Assembly (NCBI GenBank): GCA_947650285.1
Contig: CANTFL010000279.1
Span: 1-64,000, forward strand
Length of the DNA stretch: 64,000 nt
Reading direction: 5' to 3'
Source: Hyaloperonospora brassicae
Lineage: Eukaryota; Oomycota; Peronosporomycetes; Peronosporales; Peronosporaceae
A program made the position numbers and the translations under genes. The notes beneath the pieces are model-generated. The model was not told where the DNA came from. It saw nothing but the letters and a program-made list of their open reading frames with translations, and did no database searches. Positions 54,546-64,000 of this stretch are shown here, piece after piece (within the stretch, counting starts at the first letter, position 1; each line of letters begins with the position of its first letter).

Positions 54546-57500
54546 ACTGCATAAGCATGGAAGATTTTCAAGAGCTCTTTTTGCAGTAAAAGTATTCACA
54601 ATCGAGTACAGATGCGTCGCAGTTGCATGATTTCAAGATGCAGAGGGGCGTAATCGTGATGGGACACTTTACCAAGTTCGACGAACTGTGCTTGTAGATG
54701 CAAGCTATTGGAGACGATGTGTCGCGAGATGAACAGCTCGCCATTTTGCTAGGAAGTCTGTCCGAAGAGTATGATCAGATCGTTAAGGTTATTGAAAACG
54801 TGGCGGGCCAGATCTCTTAAAAATTCAAGTAGATTCTTCGTCGTGAGTACGAAGGGATTGTTCGCAAGGACAAGAATGAGTTTGCATTAGAGGCTACAAG
54901 AAGCGTCAAGGGCAAAGGTTTTTGGTCGAAGGAAACAAGAAACAAGTTTTCCGGGACGTGTTTCATTTGTGGAAGAAAGAGTTACAAGAAACAAGATGCT
55001 AGAAGAATCCTGACAGGAAACAGAATGGAGAACAAGCGATTACAGTGAGTGAAAAAGAGGCAGAAAGATGGATACTTGGCAGTGGTGCAACTGGCCACAT
55101 AGGCCCATTCAAGGGTGAGTTTGTGTAAGTGTGATATCGTAATAGGTTAATTGCTATTTTAGTTGCAAATGGAAAACAGCGACGACTTCTGGATCTGGGA
55201 CAATTCAAGTCTTATTAAATAACCAGAATCCTATCCGTATTGAAGACGTGCTCTACGTCCCGGAATTGGATCGTAGACTTCCGTTAAATTCCGCATTTTC
55301 TCCAAAAGAATTGCACATAATGTTCCGAAAGAACACATGTGAAATCAGGAACCAACACGAAGTTGTGACTCAAGTTACCCAGAAGGGAAAATTGATTGTG
55401 CTGGAGTGTGAATAAGTAGAGTCTATGAAGATCTGTGGAGAGGTTGGCAGTGAATCCAAGCCTGGGAGTTCACGTATATGGCAAACTCGAATGAGACACC
55501 TGCCAATCATGACATTGAAATGCTCGAGAATTGTGTTGAATGATTCATGAAGGAAGAGATGTCCAGTGGTATTGATTTTACAACTTGACATACGTGAAGG
55601 ATGTGTGACTGACAAGTCATTAGAATATCCTATTCTGAAGTCAATTTACGGTGGGTTTTGACGACTTCGATGCTACAACTAATTTACAGTGATGTAATGG
55701 GTCTAATGGAGACCAAGTAGCAGGTTAGAGAAAGATTCGTTGTTACATTTATCGACGTTTTTCACGATACATCGTCGCGTACTACATTGCACACAAGTCG
55801 GAAGCGGTTGATAAGTTTATCGAATTCAGTATGATGATGGATATTCAATTGTCGACTAACATTTAATTTATCCGCACCAATAACGGTGGCTAATATATTA
55901 ACAAGCGTTTTCATCAAGTGTATCGACAAGCTGAAAACATACATTAAATGACAACGGCGTATTTGCCTCAGCAAAATGAAACGGCTGAGTGAATGAATCG
56001 GACGCTGACGGAGCGAGCGCGATCACTGCTAAATCACATGCATGTTGAGAATAAATTCTGGGTTGAATTCATCAACACTGCTATATTCATTGCAAATCGT
56101 GTCAAATACGCTTCTCACTCGATCAAAACCTTGCTAGAAGTTTTTGGGATCAAAGCCGGACTTGTCACATATGCGTGTGTTTGGATCATAAGGGTACGCG
56201 CACATTGACAAAGCGAAACGACAGAATATGGATAAAAAGAATTTTGTTGTATGCTTTTAGGGTTTGCACATGGCGTGAGGGGCTACCCTGTTTAGAATTA
56301 TAATTCAAATTGACTGGAAATTACGAGGTCTGTGGTATTTCAAGAGCTACCTCAGTCCAGATATGTGGAAGTTGTAACTGGCCAAGACGTCACACAATAT
56401 GTTCGACACGGTGAAGCTGACGATAACGTTCAGGTAAAATTACCCTACGCATCAACCAGCAACGGACATTAACATATGGAAGTGTTTCAAATTTTCACTC
56501 GTCCGATTCCACCCCCTAGCAAATTTGATTTAATGAGTCCAACCCTAGATATCGCTGATGGTATGTATCCCGCTTTCTAGATAGACGACGTTTACATTAT
56601 GCCGGTTGATGTGGATGTGGATACAGGGCAGTTCATTGCGCTTAGAGGTGGTAGAGCCATACCAACAATTGCTTGGAATTGATACCATCTGGCTTGGGCG
56701 GACACGATGCGTCGAATACGTTGATACCTAGCCAGAATTCTCAAGATCGAATTCCAGTGAGTCTTTCTGAAGCTATTGTACCTGCAATTAGTGACGCCCA
56801 AGAAGAACGAGCTACAAAACTGTATCGCATCACATAGGAACAAGCAAATGCGGCTCTAAAGTCCCCATCAACATATCATGATGAGATTCGTTCTCCTAAA
56901 AACAAAATGTGGAAGGATGCTATCAAAACTGAACTACACGCACTCAAACAGAAGAAGACGTGAGTGCAGTAAATCAAAATCACCGGTCACAAGATGGGTC
57001 GGAACCAAGTGGGTGCTCGCCATAAAGCAAAATGAACATGGAGAAGTTGATTGATTCAAGGCACGGCTTGTTGCATTATGGTATCAAAAAATTCATGGTG
57101 TCGATTATTACGAGACATATTTATCTGTCGCAAACATTATCTATAATTTTATTTCTTGCCGTGTGTTGACATTTTGGAATGCTTATCCGCAAATATGATG
57201 TTAAAACAGCCTTCCTCAATAAGGTTTAAAAAAACGATGTATGCATTTCTACACGTCAAGGTGTCGACATGGACCCGAGTCATGTTTGAAGCTCAAGAGT
57301 AGACTGTATGGATTGAAAAAGGCTGCTGCAATATGATTTAAGAAAATTTCGAAGGTGTTTTTCGGTAATGGGTTTTTGACTTGTGTTTCGGACCCGCGTG
57401 TTTTCTTCCGTCATGACGGAAACCTTTCGTAAATTTACTTGACGCTGTATGTCGACGATATGCTAATTGGAGACACTTCTGCTGATATAACTGACAAAGT

Positions 57501-58789
57501 TGCAGATGATATTGCAAGTCATTTTACGTTATAGACGCTAGCGAATGCGAGATTTATCATCGGCATTGAGGTGAAGTGAGCACAGCATGAAAAGAAGCTC
57601 ACAATTAGCCAAAGTGCGTGCATTGACAAAACGTTTGAAATGTGTAATTAAGTCAGGGCCAAAGTGGTGAACAACTCTAGTTTGGAAGGTCAAGTCATGC
57701 TTAAGTGCGAGGAAAATGACCCGAAGATGGCGAATCGATCGTATAGATCTCTGGTAGGATCACTCCTGTATGTAGCGACAGGTTCAAAACCCGATTTTGC
57801 ATTTTCAGTTGGTCGACTGAGGCGACATTTGGAAAACCTGGTAAGGAACATTGGAACGCAGCCATTCGTGTTCTGCGCTACCTAACGTCAACTGCAACGA
57901 ACGGAATTGGCTATCGAAGCAAGTCTAGTGACCTAAAGCTGAGTGCATCTTTGTGATGCAGATTGAAGAAGTGACAAATATAACCGATGTTCGGCATCTT
58001 AAGTCATGGTGATGGTCAATGACTCTCCAGTCAAATTAAAGTGATGCTATAAAACAGTGTTTCATTGAGTACTACCGAGGCTGAAGATGTGGCAATTTCG
58101 TTGTGCATTCATGATATTTTTTGAACAATCGTTTAATGATGAAGATGAAGGTCAAGATTGAAGCTTTAGTTGTTGTGTATGAAGACAACCAAAGGGCGAC
58201 TGCGATTGCTATTGAGAAGAACATAGGATATCAAAATAGAGCGATGCACGTTGATATTCGCTATCATTTCGTTCGTGATCAAGTCAAAGACAAGGTCATT
58301 CAGCTGGATCAATGTAACCAAACCATTACAGCTCGCCGATTTTCTGACATAAGCAACTTCGACCAACCCGTTTTAGTTTCTTGAGGCAAACACAAATGTT
58401 GAAGACTTCTAGTCGAAGAGGATTGATAATGATGTACGATTTTTGTAAATTTTAAACGTCTTGATGACGTTTAAATGTAGCCGTTTTGAAACGGACACAG
58501 AAAGTGAAACTTTAGCAGTTGGCTAGATGAAGAACGCAAAGACTCGGGTGAGAACTTTGTAGTACTTCTACAAACTAGTAGCTGAATCCATGCGCAAGTT
58601 TTCTGTCGACTAATATACTTTCTGATTTTTTTCTGACTACCAGTTGTGTCCTCTGCAAATCATACCTCTTTAAGCGCCAATTCTACCACGATCTTCTTGT
58701 CTCGAACGTGCGAGATTGGCACAATACAATTTGGTAGAAAAAAAGAAAAACCTTTTAGCATCAATTTCCCCCAAACAGTATAAAGTGTT

Positions 58790-59249
58790 TGTATCGGGGT
58801 GGGCCCGATACAGAAATTTGGTACGAATGTACCAATTTTTGAATATTATCTATTTGTGATAATATACAATCAACATCACTCAAGAAGAGGTGATGTTGAT
58901 AGAACGTTGCCTTCAGGGACAATATTCTTTGGGTGCTCCACTGGCTAATTGATGTACACTATAGATCAGCCAGACTAACCACCAATTGCTGGTGGACGCG
59001 CGCAATGGGTGGTGAGCTAGAAACCCACATAGAGACTTGTATTTTAACATAGCTAGAGTAAGACAAAGGTGGTTTTATTAACTATATAAAATACAGCTCT
59101 ACTTTCACCTTAAAAAATATTGCGATTTCTGTTTACTTCCTCGCGCTTCCTCAACGCCACGTGTACGTGAAGTCGGGAGTACGCACCCTTGTATTGTTAT
59201 CAATGCAAGGTCTCGCTCAGTTATCTGAGCAAGAGCGTGCCCCGTTTCA
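58790..59249 (+). repeat. Gypsy 5' LTR, third copy
   Basis: Starts TGTATCGGG with partner CCCGATACA (58790-58812), the equivalent of TGTAACGGG/CCCGTTACA in the other copies, and ends GTGCCCCGTTTCA. It is longer than the other LTRs (about 460 versus 391 bp) and only patchily alignable. Confidence 0.65.
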
Positions 59250-59304
59250 TCTGTTGTCACTCGTAGTTCTTAAAGCGACCACAGCAACTTCATCTAGCAT
59301 TCAC

Positions 59305-60470
59305 ATGTTAGATGATGAGGAAACCTTTCACGTCACACGTGAAGGCTTTAACCATTTAATCGTCAACGAATGGAGCGCGGTAAAACGCATGAGATCTACC
59401 GTCGGCGAAACGGCTATTAGCGCCATGTTAAAGTCTGTAGACAGAGACTAACAACATGCCGCTATGTCCAGGTTCATTCAAAATAAACTTTTCGCCGTAA
59501 AAGAGAAGAAAAGGTAGCCTTGCTTCACCAACAAGTCTCTCAACAGGCCGAGCAGTTGAGAGAACTCGGTGCTCAACAGACATAGCTATTGAAACAGCAG
59601 CAATGTCATGCTGCTGTGGGAAGGGCGACATACACATCACCCGGGATATGGAAGGTCGATATCTCCAAGTATAGAGGAGTCGAGGAAGAATCCCAGTTGT
59701 TGTGGTTCGTCGAAATTGACAGAGTCATACGGGCACGTCGTGTCGACGATGAGCAAATGAACTCAAATTTGCTCAAACCCACTTGGCAGGACGTGCCAAC
59801 ACTTGGAACTTGAGGTTCGAGAGTATCAACCCACATGTGTTCAGGTCGCTAGAAGACTTCAAGTCTTGGCTCAGACAAACGTTTGAACCGCCACGCGCTG
59901 AGTTCAGAGCTCGTTCAGAGCTCCTGAAACTTAAGCATGGTAATAGTGATGTGCACGCTTGCGCGCAACATATATGACTCCTCGCGAGTAGTATAACTGC
60001 TAACCCAGTCCATGAAAACACGTTGATAACGGTGTTCATGCAAGGGCTCGCAGAAGAGCCCGTCAGGAGCCACCTGTTCCGCCTTCAGCTGAATACGCTG
60101 GAAGATGCGATATCAGCCGCGGAACAGGAAGCCTTTATCATGAGACAGGCTCATGCTAGCTCAAACTCTTATCGTCCACCGAGACGACAAGAGACTGGAG
60201 GTTCAGAACCCACGGACCTCTGTTATGTTGAGAGCGAGAGACCTCGCTCTACAAGCAACAAGCGATTGCAGAGGTGCAATCGCTGTCAGAAGCTATGACA
60301 CTACTCCTATGAGTGTAGTGCCCCACGCCCAGTACAAAACAGTACTGAGCGAATTGGACGACCATTTGCCAGAAAGGGCAATGGGCGAAGGCCCAACGCT
60401 TTTGAGAAACCGCAACACCGAGACGGACCATCAAAAAATGGTCGGGGTCAGTAGGGGCGGAGCGCCCTAC
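59305..60470 (+). pseudogene. Gypsy gag, third copy
   Basis: Begins MLDDEETFHVTREGFNHL and has the same domain order as the intact gag, including KVDISKYRG, FKSWLRQTFEPPRAEFRARS and the zinc knuckle start CNRCQKL. It is broken by a stop at 59449, frameshifts near 59510, 59810 and 60140, and a stop replacing the residue after CNRCQKL at 60296. Confidence 0.85.
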
Positions 60471-60499
60471 TGACCCAGTAATCTCAAGAGAATTTGCAA

Positions 60500-63400
60500 A
60501 TCTCTTGACGAAATATGATCCAGATACACAATCATTGTGTGCATATGCACCTATTGATGATATATCACTCATTATCTTGAAATTACAAGTGTCAAAAGAT
60601 TTGTCACTTCGTGCTCTGGTTGACTGTGAGGCGTCGAATATTTTTTATTCGTATCCAGTCACTGGAAGAGCGTGGACTCAAATTCATTGAGCGCCACCTT
60701 CCCATAACGAGGATGACGGTGCGCCTCGCCACAGGCGCATCGATAATCGTTAAGAAACGTGTAGTGCGAATCCACTACACGTTAGAGGGTAAACAGTACG
60801 ATGATGACTTCATCGTACTCGATCTGGATGACAAATTTGATGTCATCCTGGATTTTCCTTGGCTCAGAAGGAACGAGGCAAGAGTGAGCTGCCAGCATCG
60901 ATCCGCGAAGATGTCTGACTCTTGTTCATCAAATGGCCATATGATGGATGTGATGGAGCGCCCACAAGCGTGTGGACGTACTGCGAGCGAGTGCGATGGC
61001 CTCACTTGCGGTACGGTCGTTAGCACGACTGCACAAGATCACAGTGTAGTTGATCACTACACTGTGGAGCAAGCTCCCGGCGGCTGTACAAAGTACAGGC
61101 TGCGCCGAAGGTCCACCACTCGAATAAGTCGAGTGTACTGAATTAAGAATATATGCTCAGCAGGCAACGTTTTAAGAAGAACAAATCGGTTTTCGAGAAA
61201 GGACAGCGCGTAAATTCTAGGTCGACTCGAAAGTCTATCGTAAATGATTGGTGCCTGACTGTGGTTGCACAGCCACAGTCGGAAGACGTCGAGGGAATAA
61301 GTCCCCACGTACTTGAGGAAGGAATTCCTCAAGAGTCACTTGCTGAGGGATCAGGCCCTCAGCAACCTGTGGAAGGAAGTTACCAGGAAGTAACCGAGAC
61401 GTTGAACGTCTTGGTCAATGACTGATCAAGCTTAGGCGCTTATACGCTTAATCTGATTGTGCCTCCGAAGTTAACTTCGGAGATAACTCAATTTCCAACG
61501 CTAGAATCGAAACGGTTCTTGCGTGATCTGCGTAGTGGCAAAGTCAAGCAGATCTGCATACTCGTAACAGGTGATGAGTATATGACCGATATTCGGTGAG
61601 CAGCAGTTTTTGCCGAGAATGAGCGGGTTCTCAACGGCTCGTCGATGGACGAAAGTGTACTTGATGAGAAGACTTGGATTGAGCGATACACGTCTAAATC
61701 CTGGGAGTCGCTTCAGGCAAATCCTTTGTATAAGGATTTGATTAAATTCAGAGATGTATTCCCTGAATCTATACCATGCGAGTTGCCTAAGTACAAATGC
61801 ACTCGACATGAAATGAAGCTCAAACCGGGCTCGAAGTACTTTGTCATGAAGCAGTGGCCACTGCCTCGTAAACTAGTACTAGCGATGGACAAGTTCTTTG
61901 CCGATTGCTTTGCTGCGGGTTATGTGAGGGAATCAAATTCCCCAGACAGCTCTTCGACCTTCTGTAAGCAAAAAGCCACAGGAGGATGGCGGAGAGAGGG
62001 AGAGAGAACTACTTGGTGAAATTGGTAAACACGATAGATTCAAAATTTATTCCCAATTAAAGGTTAAGTTAAAAATGTTTAAATTTTTTTTTAAAACGGG
62101 CAGATAGTTTTTGCCTGTTTTTAGAGTATACTGATAATTTATATAAACAAATTATTTATATATTTGATAGTGCACGCATTCAACAATTTAAATGTTGCAA
62201 CTGTACCGGCTCAGACACCGATACCGAGGAAGGACGTAATCATAGATGGTATGTCAAAGTGTACCATCTTTTCGTCCATGGATTTGATGGATGGATTCTA
62301 TCAGATCCTCATGCGTGAACGGGACATCCCGTTCACGCCAGTGAGTACCCCCAGCGGGATGCTGTGGGAGTGGCTAGTGATGCCACAGGGTTTGAGTAAC
62401 GCTCCTGAAACATTCAACAGATGTGTTACAAATCTGTTGAGACCGGTTCGAGACTTCGCACCGAGTTACTTCGACGATGTGTTCGTCCATAGCCGGGCTA
62501 TGGACGGGAAGACGGACGTTGAAGTTCACAGAACTCACGTTCGTAAGGTTCTTTAACTTATGCGCAAGCATAAGTTGTACGCCAACCTCAAGAAGTGTAT
62601 TTTCGCGGCTAGAGAAATACCACTTCTTGGGTGCATCGCGGGTGAACACGGCGTACGCCCTGATCCCGAAAAGATCAAGGCGATCACCTACTGGCCTGTT
62701 CCAGTCGATGTCAAGGGACTTTGCAAGTTTCTTGGGCTAGCGGCGTACTTGCACAAGTAGTTGCGCAACTACTCCAAATCGATTTTGCATATTTCTGTTT
62801 ACTCAAGAAAAATGTCGAGTGGTCATGGCATGCTGACTATCTGCGTTACTCTAAGGGCATCAAGCAGAGCTTGATGCAATTGCTCATCTTGGCGATTGTA
62901 GATCAGGACAGACCATTATATGTGGTCTGTGACGCCAGCGATTTTTGCGATCGGCTGTGCGTTAATGCAATTTGATGCAGATAGCGCAGAGCGCGTCATC
63001 TACTATTAATTTTGTCATCTGCGAGCAGCTGAGCGTAATTACCCAGTGCATGACAAGGAACACTTTGCCATGAAATATGCATTGGCCAAGTTCCGGGTCT
63101 ATCTTTCACGAGATAGACCGTTCATCGTCGCTACGGACCATGCGTCACTACGCACGGCCGTAAACAGTCCACACCTCTCACAGAGAATAGCGACGTGGCT
63201 GTCTTTCTTTGCGAAGTACAACGTTCCCGTCGGAATATAACCAGGTGACTCATAGTCGTAGCTGATGCGCTATCGCGTCGATCAGATTTTGAGCCGGGCG
63301 CGCCACCCTAAAGTGGGGATAAGCTCACTGTTGCAACGCATACAGCCAGTGTCCCGTCGTCAGCATTTTTTAAGACGTAAGAAAGGATTACGCAGAAGAT

Positions 63401-64000
63401 AATGATTCACTGTGCTTAATGCTTCATCTGATGCATTCAACCCGTAGATCATTGAAGAGTTTATCGGCTTTGTATCAATCCTCATCGAATCGGTACACAA
63501 CACGCGACGGGCTGCTTTATTATACGGCCGTTGCCGGCGACAATTCTCGTGTCGTCGTTCCCGCTAATTAAAATTTGCGCTTGCGCATCATGTATGAGTG
63601 TCACGATGCCTCAACAGGTGGACATCGCGGTAGAGAAAAGCTTCACCTTACGATTAGTCGTGACTTTTACTAGCCCCGCCAGTATCGGTTTGTCCGCAAG
63701 TACATTCTTTCTTGCGAGGTATGTCAACGGGTAAAGCCAAGTCTTTCATCCCGTGCACCGTTACAACCTCTGTCGGTACCGGCAGAATGTTGGAAGTCCG
63801 TTTCTATTGACTATGTCTTCGGGTTTCCCGAAGACACTAACAAGAAAAATGGTATTCTTGTGTTTGTTGATTAATTCAGCAAGACGGTGCATATTGCTGC
63901 AGTACCCGAATAGATCACGTCACAAGGCTGTGCTCGTGTCTTCACCGACACGATATTTAGACTCCACAAATTACCCCGTGAACTCGTGTCCGACCGTGAT
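60500..64000 (+). pseudogene. Gypsy pol, third copy
   Basis: Protease (DCEASNIF-type, one residue from DCGASNNF, 60625; VILDFPWLRRNEARV), RT in two parts (61645-61990; 62164-62556 with MDLMDGFYQILM and SYFDDVFVHS), RNase H (ATDHASLRTAVN, 63136), HHCC zinc-binding region (about 63585-63720, ending CEVCQR-like), and integrase core from about 63800 (SIDYVFGFPEDTNKKNGILV then FSKTVHIAAVPE). Stops and frameshifts are frequent, including one in the integrase just before FSKT. Confidence 0.82.
61994..62167. other. 174-bp AT-rich insertion in Gypsy RT
   Basis: Copy 2 reads GGTTGGCGGATAGTGCACGC without a gap. Here the same site is split after GGATGGCGGA, and TAGTGCACGC resumes at 62168. The insert begins with a GAGAGGGAGAGAGA purine run, is strongly AT-rich, and has no terminal repeats or coding capacity that I can see. 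Origin unknown. Confidence 0.8.

Larger units (their letters stand above)
53262..58650 (+). mobile_element. Old Copia (Ty1) element, heavily decayed
   Basis: Related repeats at 53262-53490 and 58422-58650 (shared CGTTTTGAAACGGACACAG, GTGAAACTTTAGCAG, CAAGTTTTCTGTCGACTAAT) are the LTR starts. The 5' LTR may extend to about 53800, where an Inr-like TCACTTAGCATTTT occurs, with the 3' one truncated. Between them: gag with VWELSTRRKL (53880), TKFDELCL and CFICGRKSYKK; protease with WILGSGATGHIG (Asp lost); integrase with MNRTLTERARSLLNHMHVEN (55993); RT with YVDDMLIGD (57450); RNase H with MANRSYRSLVGSLLYVATGS and VYEDNQRATAIA. Every domain has stops and frameshifts. It is related to the younger Copia at 25.6 kb but much older. 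Confidence 0.8.
58790..64000 (+). mobile_element. Gypsy (Ty3) element, third copy, plus strand, runs off the window
   Basis: 5' LTR 58790-59249, gag from 59305, the frameshift site at 60433-60473, then protease, RT, RNase H, zinc-binding and integrase segments up to the window edge. It is homologous to the minus-strand array but clearly diverged and full of stops. It keeps domains deleted from copy 2 (RNase H remainder, HHCC and integrase). An AT-rich 174-bp insertion interrupts RT. Confidence 0.85.

Overview
The window looks like nuclear DNA of an oomycete, probably a Peronosporales species (Phytophthora or downy mildew type). Reasons: short GT-AG introns of about 65-120 bp, tightly packed eukaryotic housekeeping genes, an oomycete-type initiator (Inr) 16 bp before a start codon, a cellulose-synthase relative, and dense, decayed Copia and Gypsy retrotransposons. 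The species cannot be fixed from the sequence alone.

Layout. (1) 1-10.6 kb: a coiled-coil gene followed by a run of broken host genes (cellulose synthase-like, an unknown gene, the C-terminal part of mitochondrial elongation factor G, and another unknown), a 95-bp tandem duplication and a very long compound CAA/CTA microsatellite. (2) 10.6-21 kb: nested mobile elements. These are a truncated Copia, the 5' end of a second Copia, a tandem Gypsy array on the minus strand (LTR-gag-pol-LTR-gag, sharing the central LTR) and a broken Tigger/pogo DNA transposon. (3) 21.15-23.93 kb and 45.44-48.12 kb: two nearly identical arms of an inverted duplication, each carrying an RNase P/MRP Rpr2/SNM1-type gene and a divergent 135-codon ORF. 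(4) Between the arms: a Copia element with both LTRs and a probable target-site duplication (25.6-30.3 kb), then an intact host-gene island: REEP/DP1 family membrane protein, TPR protein, NOL6/Utp22, DNA polymerase alpha catalytic subunit, and a Myb/SANT-like protein. (5) 48-53 kb: an ambiguous ORF, a UBE2J2/Ubc6-type ubiquitin-conjugating enzyme and a small two-exon gene. (6) 53.3-64 kb: an old Copia carrying a probable tRNA-derived SINE insertion, then a third Gypsy copy on the plus strand running off the window.

The most unusual signal is in the Gypsy family. Its LTRs and its gag and pol coding sequence consist of an almost unbroken series of short inverted repeats (arms about 6-12 nt, loops about 2-12 nt, one about every 25-35 bp). 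It occurs in all three copies and both orientations. Several stems show paired compensatory changes between copies, so the structure seems to have been maintained rather than arising by chance. One of these hairpins, with an A AAA AAT heptamer upstream, forms a textbook-like -1 frameshift signal at the gag-pol junction. By eye the host genes and Copia elements in the same window do not show this texture.

The island genes serve replication (POLA1), ribosome biogenesis (NOL6), ER shaping (REEP/DP1) and ER-associated ubiquitination (UBE2J2). They are unrelated in pathway, as expected of an ordinary eukaryotic gene cluster; NOL6 and POLA1 share a 455-bp divergent intergenic region.
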